Source: Frigoriglobus tundricola (GTDB lineage: Bacteria > Planctomycetota > Planctomycetia > Gemmatales > Gemmataceae). From it: a DNA stretch of 64,000 nt. Position 1 is the stretch's first letter, and every line of letters begins with the position of its first letter. This document shows positions 19,119 to 27,987 of the stretch, piece by piece. Under the pieces are notes generated by a model that saw only the letters and a list, made by a program, of their open reading frames with translations, ran no database searches and was not told where the DNA came from. Location of the stretch: assembly GCF_013128195.2 (NCBI RefSeq), contig NZ_CP053452.2, positions 6,200,001 through 6,264,000 on the forward strand. Reading direction: 5' to 3'. A program made the position numbers and the translations under genes.

Positions 19119-19466
19119 ATGTCCGTTGCCTACCTGTCCCACAACGCCGCCAACTTGGTCCTGGCCGGCCGGATCGCCGAGCGCCTCGGCCTGGAGCTGA
19201 CGGTCGTAACGCTCCGGGACGCCGCCGATGCGCTCCTCGCCGACCTGCTGGTCCTCGACCTCGACCACCTGCCGCCGGCCTGCAAATCGAAGCTGTTCCT
19301 CCAGATCGGCCGCGGGACGCTGCGGGACGGCGTTACCGTCCACTCCCACCACCTCGCACCCGCGGAGATCGACGCCCTCCGGGCGGCCGGGGTGCGCGTC
19401 GCCCGCCGGCTGACGGCGCTGATCCTGGTCCCCCGGGCACCGACCGGCTCGACCGTTCGAGCGTAG
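19119..19466 (+). CDS. Hypothetical 115-residue protein
   Basis: A short protein starting MSVAYLSHNAANLVLAGRIA, preceded by an AGGA ribosome site. It has an alternating strand/helix pattern (LTVVTLRDAADALLADLLVLDLDHLPP, then VHSHHLAPAEIDALRAAGV) that resembles a single receiver-like or Rossmann-like subdomain, but the phosphoacceptor layout of response regulators is incomplete. I do not recognise the family. It lies 74 bp upstream of the kinase gene on the same strand and could share its transcript. Confidence 0.6.
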   Translation: MSVAYLSHNAANLVLAGRIAERLGLELTVVTLRDAADALLADLLVLDLDHLPPACKSKLFLQIGRGTLRDGVTVHSHHLAPAEIDALRAAGVRVARRLTALILVPRAPTGSTVRA

Positions 19467-19540
19467 CGAAACGCGCTGGTGGCGGCCGCGCGCCGCCGGT
19501 ACGATAATTCCCATACCCGTGCTCTATCAAAAAGCCCGCT

Positions 19541-21055
19541 ATGCCCGAGACATCCGAGCCGACGAGCGTGGCCGCCGGGGAACTGATCGACCGCTTGTGC
19601 GACGAGTTCGAGGCGGGCTGGCTGGAGCACCGGCCGGTCCCGCTCGAGGGCGTCGTGCGCTCCGCCCCGGACGCGGTGCGGGTGTGCCTGTTCCGCGAGC
19701 TGCTGGCCGTCGAGCGGGAGTACCGGACCCGGGACGGGCGCCCGGTGAGTGAGACCGAGGCCCTCGCGCGGTTCGCCGCGCTGGGGGCGTGGGCGGAGGG
19801 CGTCGTTCGGGACGTGTTCGCCGCCCGCGAGAGCGGGGCCGCCGGTCCGCCGCCGAGCGCCCCCGACCCCTTCTCCGAACTCCTCACCACCCGACACGCG
19901 GTGCGGCCCGAACGGGTCGGCGGGTACCGCGTCGTCCGGGAACTCGGTGACGGCGGCATGGGGATCGTGTACCTCGTCGATGACCCGCTCGGGCACCGCC
20001 AGTTGGCGGTGAAGGTGATGCGGCCGGACCGGGCGACCGATCCGATCAGCCGGAAGCGGTTCCTCAGCGAGGCCCGGTCCGCGAGTGCGGTCGAACACGA
20101 GAACGTCGTCCCGGTCTACCAGGTCGGGCTCGACGGCGACGCGCCGTATCTGGTCATGCCGTTTCTTCGGGGCGAAACGCTGGAGGGCCGGTTGAAGCGG
20201 GACCCGCTCCCCCCGCTCGCGCTGGTCCTCCGGGTCGGTCGGGACATCGCACTCGGGTTGGCGGCCGCGCACGAGAAGGGCCTGGTCCACCGCGACGCGA
20301 AGCCGGCGAACGTGTGGCTGGAGGGCGACCCGGCGTCCCCCGATCCGGTGCGCCAGGTGGTCCGGGCCAAGGTGCTGGACTTCGGGCTCGCGCGGGCGGC
20401 GGACGGGGCCGGGAACGTGTCCGTCACCGGATCGATCGTCGGCACGCCCGGATACATGGCCCCGGAACAGGCGGCCGGGCGGCCCGTTGATGGCCGCGCC
20501 GACGTGTTCAGCTTGGGGGCGATCCTCTACCGGATGGCGACCGGGCGGGCGCCGTTCACCGGGTCAACGGTCACCGCCGTTTTGACCGCGGTCGCCACGC
20601 ACGACCCGCCGCCGCCGGTCCGCGTGAACCCGGCCCTCCCGCCCGCGCTCTCGGCGCTGATCGTGCAGTTGTTGGAGAAGGACCCGGGCAAGCGCCCGGC
20701 CTCGGCCCGTGACGTGGCGGACGCGTTGACCGCCATCGGGAAGGGGCCGTCGGCGCCCGCCCGGCGGCGCCGCCGCGAGCGGTGGGCGGTCCGTGGCGCC
20801 GCTCTTCTCGCGATCTGCGGGGCTGTGGTTATCGTGCGGTCGCGGGTCGGTGAGAGCCGGCCGGCCGAGCCGGCCCCGGCCGCGATGACCGGAACGGCTC
20901 CGCGCGTGCCGAACCCGGCCCCCCCCCGGCCGCCGCGCCGGCCCCGCGAACCGAACCCCTTCGCGCGAAATCGCTCGACGTGTGGCACTACGCGAGCACC
21001 CCGGAGGGGGACGACCCGCGCGGGGTGCTCGGCCGGGACTCGTTCGCCCCCCTAA
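19541..21055 (+). CDS. Membrane-anchored Ser/Thr protein kinase (frame broken at its C-terminus)
   Basis: This is a Hanks-type kinase. An N-terminal helical segment (residues 1-120) precedes the kinase domain at about 127-395: glycine loop LGDGGMGIVY, VAIK-like lysine in LAVKVM, catalytic loop HRDAKPAN (Ala where Leu or Ile is usual), DFGLAR, and the APE-equivalent MAPEQA. A single transmembrane helix (AALLAICGAVVIV) lies near residues 418-432. A proline-rich linker then reaches a run of nine C (20919-20927). Beyond it this frame gives only low-complexity Arg/Pro sequence, whereas the adjacent frame continues into a DUF4384-like domain (next feature). The intact protein would have about 664 residues. 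It ends just before the TPR/CHAT gene on the same strand. Confidence 0.85.
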   Translation: MPETSEPTSVAAGELIDRLCDEFEAGWLEHRPVPLEGVVRSAPDAVRVCLFRELLAVEREYRTRDGRPVSETEALARFAALGAWAEGVVRDVFAARESGAAGPPPSAPDPFSELLTTRHAVRPERVGGYRVVRELGDGGMGIVYLVDDPLGHRQLAVKVMRPDRATDPISRKRFLSEARSASAVEHENVVPVYQVGLDGDAPYLVMPFLRGETLEGRLKRDPLPPLALVLRVGRDIALGLAAAHEKGLVHRDAKPANVWLEGDPASPDPVRQVVRAKVLDFGLARAADGAGNVSVTGSIVGTPGYMAPEQAAGRPVDGRADVFSLGAILYRMATGRAPFTGSTVTAVLTAVATHDPPPPVRVNPALPPALSALIVQLLEKDPGKRPASARDVADALTAIGKGPSAPARRRRRERWAVRGAALLAICGAVVIVRSRVGESRPAEPAPAAMTGTAPRVPNPAPPRPPRRPREPNPFARNRSTCGTTRAPRRGTTRAGCSAGTRSPP

Positions 21056-21534
21056 TCGGGGACCGCGTGCAGGTGCAGGCGAACCTCTCCCGCCCCGGCT
21101 ACGCCTACATCATCGCGTTCCGCCCGGACGGCGTCGCGGACCTCTGCTTCCCGAACGACGAGGACACGGTGCCCCCCCTCACCGACGCCCCACGGTACCC
21201 CCCGGCCGGCAGCACGAGGGCCTACGGCCTCCGCGAGGGGACGGGCCTGTGGGCCATCGCCGTCGTGGCCGCAGCGGAGCCGCTCCCGGCGTACCGCCAG
21301 TGGCTCGCGGGCCGGACGCCGAACTGGAAGCGGCAGGCGTGCCCGCCGGGCTCGGTCTGGTGGTACGACGGGGCCGACGTGGACGCGCTCATCAAGGGGA
21401 GCCGAACCAAGCGGGGCAAAGACGAGGAACTAACGGGGCCGGCGGCCGCCGTGCGTTCGCTCGGCCGGTGGCTGGAGCAAACCCCGGACGCGACGGTCGG
21501 CGTCCTCGGCTTCGGGGTGAGGACACGGAACTAA
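20980..21534 (+). CDS. DUF4384-like C-terminal domain of the kinase, out of frame
   Basis: This frame reads LRAKSLDVWHYASTPEGDD and then a globular domain (VQANLSRPGYAYIIAFRPDG, LCFPNDED, GLWAIAVVAAAEPLPAY) that resembles DUF4384, a domain commonly attached to planctomycete kinases and found near CHAT proteins. The frame is open back to the C9 tract at 20919-20927 in the kinase linker. One extra C, or two fewer, would fuse it to the kinase. It is therefore probably the extracytoplasmic sensor part of the kinase rather than a separate gene; a GTG at 20980 is the only convenient start and has no clear ribosome site. The stop is 15 bp before the TPR/CHAT start. Confidence 0.75.
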   Translation: MWHYASTPEGDDPRGVLGRDSFAPLIGDRVQVQANLSRPGYAYIIAFRPDGVADLCFPNDEDTVPPLTDAPRYPPAGSTRAYGLREGTGLWAIAVVAAAEPLPAYRQWLAGRTPNWKRQACPPGSVWWYDGADVDALIKGSRTKRGKDEELTGPAAAVRSLGRWLEQTPDATVGVLGFGVRTRN

Positions 21535-21549
21535 CTCGGGGGCGCGCAC

Positions 21550-24500
21550 ATGGTCCGCTTGGTTCTGTTCGTGTCGGCGTGGTGCGCGACGATCGGGCTC
21601 TGCGTACCGGCCGACCCGCCGGCGCCGCCACAATGGAAGCGGGTGCTCGCCGGCGCCGACGCTCGGGCGGCCCAAACGCTCCAGCAACAGATCGACAAAC
21701 GGGCCGAGCAGGACGACTACGCGGGGGCCGTCCAAGCGGCGGAGGACCTGCTGGCACTGCGGACGAAACGCCAGGGCGCGGACCACCACGAAACCGTGGA
21801 CGCGAAACACGCCCTCGCCGCGTTACGCGCGGTCGCGGAGCTGTCGCCCGAGAAACGGCAGGGGTGGCGCGCGGCGCGGGCCGGGGCGGCGGACGCACGC
21901 GCGCTCACGACAAAGGGGCGGCACGCCGAGGCACTACCACTCGAGCGGACGCACCTGAAATGGTGCCGGGAGGTGCTCGGGGAGGGGCACCCCGATACCG
22001 CCACCGGTTACTACAACTCGGCGATCAATCTGAAAGCGCAGCGGAAGTACGCGGAGGCCCAGCCGCTGTACCAGAGGGCCCTGGACATCCGTCGCAAGGC
22101 GCTCGGCGAGCAGCACCCCGACACGGTGGACAGTTACAACGGCGTGGCGTTTAACCTGAACGCCCAGCGGATGTACGTCGAGGCCCAGCCGCTCTTCGAG
22201 ACGGTCCTGGACCTCCGCCGTCAGGTGTTCGGCGAGGACCACCCGGACACCGCAACCAGCTATAACAACTCGGCGTTCAACCTCAAGGCCCAGCGGAAGT
22301 ACGCCGAGGCCCAGCCGCTTTTTCAAAAGGCCCTGGACGCCCGCCGCAAGGTACTCGGCGAGGTGCACTTTGCCACCGCCGACAGTTACATCCACCTCGC
22401 CGCGAACCTGGACGCTCAGGGGAAGCGGGCCGAGGCCCAGCCGCTGTACGAGAAGGCTCTGGAGATCCGCCGCAAGGCGCTCGGCGAGGACCACCCCGAT
22501 ACCGCTGCGAGCTACAATAGTCTGGCATTTAACCTGAAAAGCCAGGGGAAGCGAAGTGCGGCCCAGCCGTTGTACGAGCGGGCCCTGGCCATCCGCCGTA
22601 AAGCGCTCGGCGAGGAGCACCCCGATACCGCCGGCAGCTACAGCAATCTCGCGTACAACCTGGATGGCCTGGGGAAGCACGTCGAGGCCCAGCCGCTGCA
22701 CCAGAAGGCCCTGGACATCCGCCGCCAGGTGCTCGGCGAGGAGCACCCCGACACCGCAATCAGTTACGGTGGCTTGGCGCTCAGCCTTCGTGCCCAGGGG
22801 AAGCACGCCGAGGCCCAGCCGCAGTTCCAGAAGGCCCTGGACATTCGCCGCAAGACGCTCGGCGAGGAGCACCCCGAGACCTTAACCAGTTACAACAATT
22901 TGGCCGCCAATCTGGAGGCCCAGCGGAAGCACGCCGAGGCCCAGCCGCTGTACCAGAAGGTTCTGGACGTTCGGCGCAAGGCGCTCGGCGAGGAGCACCT
23001 CAACACCGTCGATAGCTACAACCGCTTGGCTTACAACCTGAACACCCAGCGGAAGCACGGCGAGGCCCAGCCTCTGTTCCAGAAAGTCCTGGATTCCCGC
23101 CGCCGGACGTTCGGGGAAGAGCACCCCGATACGGCCACCAGCTACAACGACACGGCGTTCAACCTGGCCGCACTGGGGAGGCACGCCGAGGCCCAGCCGC
23201 TGTTCCAAAAGGCGCTGGACATTCGCCGCAAGACGCTCGGCGAGGAACACAGCGCCACTGCCGATAGCTACGGGCACCTCGCCGCCCATCTGAAGGGCCA
23301 GCGAAAGTACGCCGAGGCCCAGCCGCTGTACGAGAAGGTGCTGGAGATCCGCCGCAAGACGCTCGGCGAGAACCACCTCGACACCGCAAACAGTTACAAC
23401 CGCGCGGCCCTGAACCTGGAAGCCCAAGGGCGGTACGCCGAAACCGAGCCGCTGTTCGTTAAGGTCCTGGAGATTCGCCGCAACGCGCTCGGTGAGCTGC
23501 ACACCGAGACCGCAGACGGGTACACCAATCTGGCCGGCAGCCTGGGTGCCCAGGGGAAGCGCGCCGAGGCCCACCTGCTGTACCAGAAGGCCCTGGACAT
23601 CTACCGAAAGGTGCGGGGGGAGGAGCACCTGAGCACCGCCGCAGCGTACAGTAATCTGGCATTCAATCTGACGTTTCAAAGAAAGAGCGCGGAAGCGGAA
23701 CCGCTGTTCCAGAAGGCCCTGGCCGTGCGCCTGGCGCGGCTCGGCGAGGGGCACCCGGATACCGCTACCTGTTGGGTCGGTTTGGCCATTAACTTGGCGT
23801 ACCAGGGCAAGCACGCCGAGGCCCAGCCGCTGTACCAGAAGGCGCTCGACGTCCGCCGCAAGGCGCTCAGCGAACGGCACCCCGACACGGCGGGCAGCTA
23901 CAGCGCTCTGGCGCTCAACCTGGCCGCCCAGGGGAAGAACGCCGAGGCCCAGCCGCTGCACCAGAAGGCCCTGGACATCCGCCGCCAGGTACTCGGCGAG
24001 CAGCACCCCGATACGGCCACTGCCTACAACAATCTGGCCGCGAACCTGGCGTACCAGGGGAAGCACGCCGCGGCCCAGCCGCTCTTCCAGAAGGCCCTGG
24101 ACATCCGCCGCGAGGTACTCGGCGAGGAACACCCCTACACCGCAAACAGTTACAGCAGTATCGCCTACAACCTTGACGCCCAGCAAAAGCGGGCGGACGC
24201 CCAGCCGCTGTACGAGAAGGCCCTGGAGATCCGCCGCAAGGTGCTCGGCGAGGGGCACCCCGACACCGCGGACAGCTACCGGGGGGTGGCGTTTAACCTG
24301 GCCGTCCGGGGGAAGCGGGCCGAGGCCCAGCCGCTGTACGAGAAGGCTCTGGAGATCCGCCGCAAGGCGCTCGGCGAGGAGCACCCCGACACCGCGGACA
24401 GCTACGGCAACGTGGCGCTCAACTTGAGCGCTCAGGGGAAGCACACCGAGGCCGCGGCGGTCCTCGCGCGCGCCGTCCACTCCTACGAAGCGAGCCGGAT

Positions 24501-26463
24501 CGCCGGAGCGTCCGGGTTGGACCGGGCGTCGCTCCGCACCTTCAACCCGCGCCTGCTGCTGGCGGCCCTGCGCCAGAGCCACGACCCGACCGGCGCCTGG
24601 CACGAGATCGAACTGTCCCTGGCGCGCGGCCTGCTCGACCAGCAGGCCGGCCGGCACGAGTCGTCGATGACGCCCGCGGAGCGCGCGGAACAGAGTAAAC
24701 AGCACGAGCGGATCGCCGATCTGCAATCGCAGATCGTGTTCCTCGTCTCGAAGGCGGATCGGACCCCGGCGGAGGCGGCGACCCTGGACGCGCTCCTCGG
24801 GGAGCGCCGCGCCGCGGAGACCCGGCTGGCGGCACTGGCGGTATCGGTCAGCGCGCACCAGGTGGCCGATCCCGGGGCGATCCGCAAGGCGCTCCCCGCG
24901 GATGCCGCCCTGGTGTTCTGGGCCGATGTGGCCACCGCCAGCGGGGACATCCAGGAGCACTGGGTCTGTGCGGTCCGCTCGACCGGTGAGCCCCGGTGGG
25001 AGCGGTTGCCGGGCACGGGGCCGGACAAGAAGTGGACGGCCGCCGACGCGGCGCTGCCCGGGAGGCTCCGAACGGCGCTGGCGCGTTCCGCCCCGGCGGC
25101 CGAGATCGCGGCGCTCGCCGAGCAACTTCACGCGTCGCGGATCGCCCCCGTCGTCGCGCACCTCGCCGGGGTCAAGACCCTGTACGTCGTCCCGGTCGGC
25201 TCCGTGGCCGGCGTGCCGGTCGAACTGCTGACGCCGGATCTGACCGTGAGCTACGTCCCGTCGGGGACGTTCCTGGCCCGCGCGCGGGGCCAAGCCCCGC
25301 TCACCGGCCGCCGGCTGCTGGCCCTGGGCGATCCGATCTTCGCCCGCCCCGACGCGGGGCCGCCCGCCCCGAAGCCGCTGCCGCCCGGCGGCTTGCTGGT
25401 CGCGCAGGTGATCCCCGAGGGCGCCGCGGCCAAGGCCCGGCTCCAACCGGGCGACGTGCTGCTCAGGTACGGCGACACCGACGTGACGACCCCCGACGGG
25501 CTGGCGGCGGCGATCGCCGCCAACGAGAAGGCGGCTTCGGTCCCGGTCACGGTGTGGCGGGAGGCCGCCGACAAGCCCTTCGTTCGTGACGTCGCCCCGG
25601 GCCGGTTGGGGGTGGTTTTCGACCCGGACCCGGCCCCCGTTGCCCTGGCCGGCCGCCGCAAGGCCGCCGCCGTGCTGCTGTCCCTCCGGGGGGGCAACTG
25701 GACGGACCTGCCCGGCACCCGTGTCGAGACGGAGCGGCTGCGGCAGCTGTTCGGCGATCCGTGCGTGGTGCTGACCGACGGCGCGGCCAGCGAGCAGGCC
25801 CTGGAGGCGCTCCGGAAGGCCGGGGACCTGGCGACGTTCCGGTACCTGCACTTCGCGACGCACGGCGAGGGCAATTCGGTCCGGGCCTTCGAGTCGGCAC
25901 TGATCCTGGCGCAGGACAAGTTGCCGAAGGGCTCGTCTGCGCGGGCGGGTGAGCCGACCATCGACGGGCGGCTGTCGGCCGCCGAAGTGCTGGAGTTCTG
26001 GAGGCTCGACGCCGACCTGGTCACCCTCTCGGCGTGCGAAACCGCCGTCGGTAAGAACGGCAACGGAGAGGGGGCGCTGGGGTTCGCCCAGGCGTTCCTA
26101 CACGCGGGTTCGCGGAGCGTGTGCCTGAGCCTGTGGAAGGTGGACGACACGGCGACGGCGCTGCTGATGGACCGGTTCTACCAGAACCTCCTGGGCCAGC
26201 GCGCGGGGCTGGCCGGGCCGATGGGCAAGGCCGCGGCCCTGGACGAGGCGAAGCGGTGGCTGCGGACCCTCTCGGCCGAGGAGGCGGTGACCGTGACGGC
26301 GCACGTGACCAAGGGCGTGGCCCGCGGCACGCGGGGCAAGGACGAGGTGTTGAACCTCGTCGTCCCGTCGGCCGGCCCGAAGTCCGCGCCGGCCAAGGGC
26401 AGTTCGCCGTTTGCTCATCCCCAATACTGGGCGGCGTTCGTTCTCATCGGCGCCCCCAACTGA
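21550..26463 (+). CDS. Exported TPR protein with CHAT protease domain and embedded PDZ domain
   Basis: This 1,637-residue protein starts with a signal-peptide-like segment (MVRLVLFVSAWCATIGLC, then VPADPPAPP). Residues about 125-975 hold some 20 kinesin-light-chain-like TPRs of 42 residues (pattern EAQPLYQKALDIRRKALGEE and HPDTA-x-SYNNLA). A coiled region follows, then a CHAT domain from about 1190 to the end. The putative dyad is H1438 in HFATHG and C1496 in LSACETAVG, both intact. Between the first CHAT strands and the catalytic part lies a PDZ-like domain (about 1278-1357, AKARLQPGDVLLRYGDTDV). TPR-CHAT proteins are caspase-like proteases with protein partners bound by the TPRs. Export would place this one outside the cytoplasm, on the same side as the kinase's DUF4384 part. 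Confidence 0.88.
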   Translation: MVRLVLFVSAWCATIGLCVPADPPAPPQWKRVLAGADARAAQTLQQQIDKRAEQDDYAGAVQAAEDLLALRTKRQGADHHETVDAKHALAALRAVAELSPEKRQGWRAARAGAADARALTTKGRHAEALPLERTHLKWCREVLGEGHPDTATGYYNSAINLKAQRKYAEAQPLYQRALDIRRKALGEQHPDTVDSYNGVAFNLNAQRMYVEAQPLFETVLDLRRQVFGEDHPDTATSYNNSAFNLKAQRKYAEAQPLFQKALDARRKVLGEVHFATADSYIHLAANLDAQGKRAEAQPLYEKALEIRRKALGEDHPDTAASYNSLAFNLKSQGKRSAAQPLYERALAIRRKALGEEHPDTAGSYSNLAYNLDGLGKHVEAQPLHQKALDIRRQVLGEEHPDTAISYGGLALSLRAQGKHAEAQPQFQKALDIRRKTLGEEHPETLTSYNNLAANLEAQRKHAEAQPLYQKVLDVRRKALGEEHLNTVDSYNRLAYNLNTQRKHGEAQPLFQKVLDSRRRTFGEEHPDTATSYNDTAFNLAALGRHAEAQPLFQKALDIRRKTLGEEHSATADSYGHLAAHLKGQRKYAEAQPLYEKVLEIRRKTLGENHLDTANSYNRAALNLEAQGRYAETEPLFVKVLEIRRNALGELHTETADGYTNLAGSLGAQGKRAEAHLLYQKALDIYRKVRGEEHLSTAAAYSNLAFNLTFQRKSAEAEPLFQKALAVRLARLGEGHPDTATCWVGLAINLAYQGKHAEAQPLYQKALDVRRKALSERHPDTAGSYSALALNLAAQGKNAEAQPLHQKALDIRRQVLGEQHPDTATAYNNLAANLAYQGKHAAAQPLFQKALDIRREVLGEEHPYTANSYSSIAYNLDAQQKRADAQPLYEKALEIRRKVLGEGHPDTADSYRGVAFNLAVRGKRAEAQPLYEKALEIRRKALGEEHPDTADSYGNVALNLSAQGKHTEAAAVLARAVHSYEASRIAGASGLDRASLRTFNPRLLLAALRQSHDPTGAWHEIELSLARGLLDQQAGRHESSMTPAERAEQSKQHERIADLQSQIVFLVSKADRTPAEAATLDALLGERRAAETRLAALAVSVSAHQVADPGAIRKALPADAALVFWADVATASGDIQEHWVCAVRSTGEPRWERLPGTGPDKKWTAADAALPGRLRTALARSAPAAEIAALAEQLHASRIAPVVAHLAGVKTLYVVPVGSVAGVPVELLTPDLTVSYVPSGTFLARARGQAPLTGRRLLALGDPIFARPDAGPPAPKPLPPGGLLVAQVIPEGAAAKARLQPGDVLLRYGDTDVTTPDGLAAAIAANEKAASVPVTVWREAADKPFVRDVAPGRLGVVFDPDPAPVALAGRRKAAAVLLSLRGGNWTDLPGTRVETERLRQLFGDPCVVLTDGAASEQALEALRKAGDLATFRYLHFATHGEGNSVRAFESALILAQDKLPKGSSARAGEPTIDGRLSAAEVLEFWRLDADLVTLSACETAVGKNGNGEGALGFAQAFLHAGSRSVCLSLWKVDDTATALLMDRFYQNLLGQRAGLAGPMGKAAALDEAKRWLRTLSAEEAVTVTAHVTKGVARGTRGKDEVLNLVVPSAGPKSAPAKGSSPFAHPQYWAAFVLIGAPN

Positions 26464-26470
26464 CAATGTC

Positions 26471-26496
26471 GCCCCGGTTCGATGCCGGCCCGGGGC
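26471..26496 (+). terminator. Hairpin after the TPR/CHAT gene
   Basis: GCCCCGG (26471-26477) and CCGGGGC (26490-26496) form a perfect stem eight bases after the stop codon. No T-run follows. Confidence 0.4.
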
Positions 26497-26993
26497 ATGC
26501 GGGAATGAAACGCGGCTTCCAGCGCTTGTCGGCCAACCCCGAACGTCCCGCTGACATCAGAGATTCCGGCGAGGGGATTCGCGGACACCTCCAACGTTTT
26601 CGTGCCAAGCCGGTCCTTCGTTCCGTTCGGGGTCGAGCCAATTACCAGTCATCGGCCTACGACGTGTTCTGGAGGGTAAGGACCCACCAGCGGCCCGATT
26701 GCGGGCGCCTACGCTGCGAGAGTTGCAGGCGCTTTCCGGTCGGATCGTGTGCTCTGTGGCGGAACGGCGGAACGGCGGAACGGTGGGGAGGGCTTCTCCG
26801 GTTTCCTTATCGGTCGCAATTTCTTAGACTGACACATGTGGTTCCTCACCCGGCCGGGAAAGTCGCGTTGCACCGTCTGTTTACGGTCGCCGGGGCATCA
26901 CAACAGCCCCCCAGCAATCGGTCGTAAAATGAACGGTAAACCTGAATGGGCGCAAGTTGGATAATAGCGCCGAGCTCTGGAATTTTCAGCTAT
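26497..26993. other. Non-coding stretch including the probable native tRNA-Sec promoter
   Basis: No supported gene. A short tandem repeat (CGGAACGGC, about three copies) lies around 26760-26785. GGATAAT around 26959-26965, about 30 bp before the truncated tRNA copy at 26994, could be a -10 element of the original tRNA-Sec promoter. Confidence 0.45.
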
Positions 26994-27034
26994 GGGAGTG
27001 TTTGCACGGCTGGTGCCGGCCCAGGTCTTCAAAA
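26994..27034 (+). repeat. Left attachment site: truncated tRNA-Sec 5' half
   Basis: The segment from GGGAGTGTTTGCACGG to CTTCAAAA is identical to positions 1-41 of the intact tRNA-Sec at 39723. Similarity also extends upstream (ATTTTCAGCTATGGGAG against ATTTTCAGCTTTGGGAG). Identity stops in the anticodon loop, so this copy cannot form a tRNA. Confidence 0.9.
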
Positions 27035-27747
27035 GCAGACTAGACTGTTTTCGCATTCCCGCATGTAAGTGCAGGACGCCAGGATTTCTAGCGTTTTCTT
27101 CGTTTTTCGTGAATAGCTCGAAAAGCCTAAAATGACCTCAAATGGCTCCTTGCGGTAGTAATTACTACCGGTCAGTTCTCACCTTTGCATGGGGCTTCGC
27201 CCCCCGACCCCCCCGAAGACCGAAGAGTCGGGAGGGATCACGTCTGACGAAGTGGCTTCTCTTCAGCGGCTCGGGGCGTTGAGCGGGAGATGTGCGGGGC
27301 ACCGGCGAGGACGGCCGGTGCAGAAAGGCACGGTGCGGCCGTTCGCTCTGCTTCGGCCCTCCAAAGTTCATTATAGCTCGCATTCGCTCGCTGACATGAA
27401 CTTTGGGGGCCTCCGCTGCGCTCACCCCGGGTGACCAAAACTCGACGCATCGCACGGCCTTGCGGCCGGCTCTTGGACGGGGTGGGGTTCGGGGTCGGCG
27501 AGAAGGGTGGCGTGGGGCTCTGCGCCGGCAGGAGGCCGGCGGTGGCTCCGCGGCCGGATGCCGCGCCCGTGGCGTGGGGCGCTTTGTCTCGCAAAGTTTG
27601 CGATGCGAAAATGCAGGAAAAACAAGCATTTTCTGCTTGCGCGAGGCGCAAAAACTGATAAAATGTACACCAGTGATGAAACGATGCCGCCGCAGTGCGC
27701 TAACACTGCGGCGGCGGCCCAACCCCTGAGTGAAGCAGGAGCAGGCA
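27035..27747. other. Non-coding left end of the island
   Basis: No convincing gene. It begins with AT-rich sequence and a poly-C/G stretch near 27190-27240. It contains a hairpin with CCAAAGTTCA and TGAACTTTGG arms at 27361-27405, and the left arm of a large inverted repeat whose right arm is at 28243-28394. Confidence 0.5.
27686..27715 (+). terminator. Strong 12-bp hairpin upstream of the small island gene
   Basis: GCCGCCGCAGTG (27686-27697) and CACTGCGGCGGC (27704-27715) pair perfectly around a six-base CGCTAA loop. It lies 32 bp before the start at 27748, so it could be an attenuator or leader hairpin rather than a terminator. Confidence 0.5.
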
Positions 27748-27987
27748 ATGAAAACTGTAACGCGGGTGCGCGCACACAGCAAGGCGCGCAGGAAGAGGCA
27801 CAGCCCGCACACCCGGCACCTGCTGCGGCTGGTGCGGGAATTCTCCTGGTGTGTCATGCTGGTGCCGAACTTCGGCCCGGTGAAAATTACCAAGCGGGAA
27901 GCGCGCTACCAGATCCGCACTCGCGGCGACCAACTGACCTACCAGCGCGTGGGCCGGGACATGCTGCTGGAAGTTCTGCCCTGGTAA
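27748..27987 (+). CDS. Small basic hypothetical protein
   Basis: The 79-residue frame starts MKTVTRVRAHSKARRKRHSP after a good ribosome site (AGGAGCAGGCA). The N-terminus is strongly basic; the remainder (REFSWCVMLVPNFGPVKITK, then ARYQIRTRGDQLTYQRVGR) looks like a small beta-rich domain. I do not recognise the family. It lies inside the large inverted repeat at the left end of the island, away from the replication genes and on the opposite strand. A nucleic-acid-binding role is only a guess from the charge. Confidence 0.5.
   Translation: MKTVTRVRAHSKARRKRHSPHTRHLLRLVREFSWCVMLVPNFGPVKITKREARYQIRTRGDQLTYQRVGRDMLLEVLPW

Noticed and set aside
16440-19514. 1,024-residue minus-strand ORF opposite the surface protein
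   Set aside because: Composition is extremely Arg/Gly/Asp-rich and mirrors the repeats of the sense gene.
21934-24460. 126-bp tandem repeats resembling a CRISPR array
   Set aside because: They are in-frame codons of TPRs without unique spacers.
22882-25863. 993-residue minus-strand ORF opposite the TPR/CHAT gene
   Set aside because: Its repeats are the antisense of the TPR codons; no start signal or domain.
27165-27893. 242-residue minus-strand ORF at the left end of the island
   Set aside because: Low-complexity translation over inverted-repeat DNA, overlapping a better small gene on the other strand.
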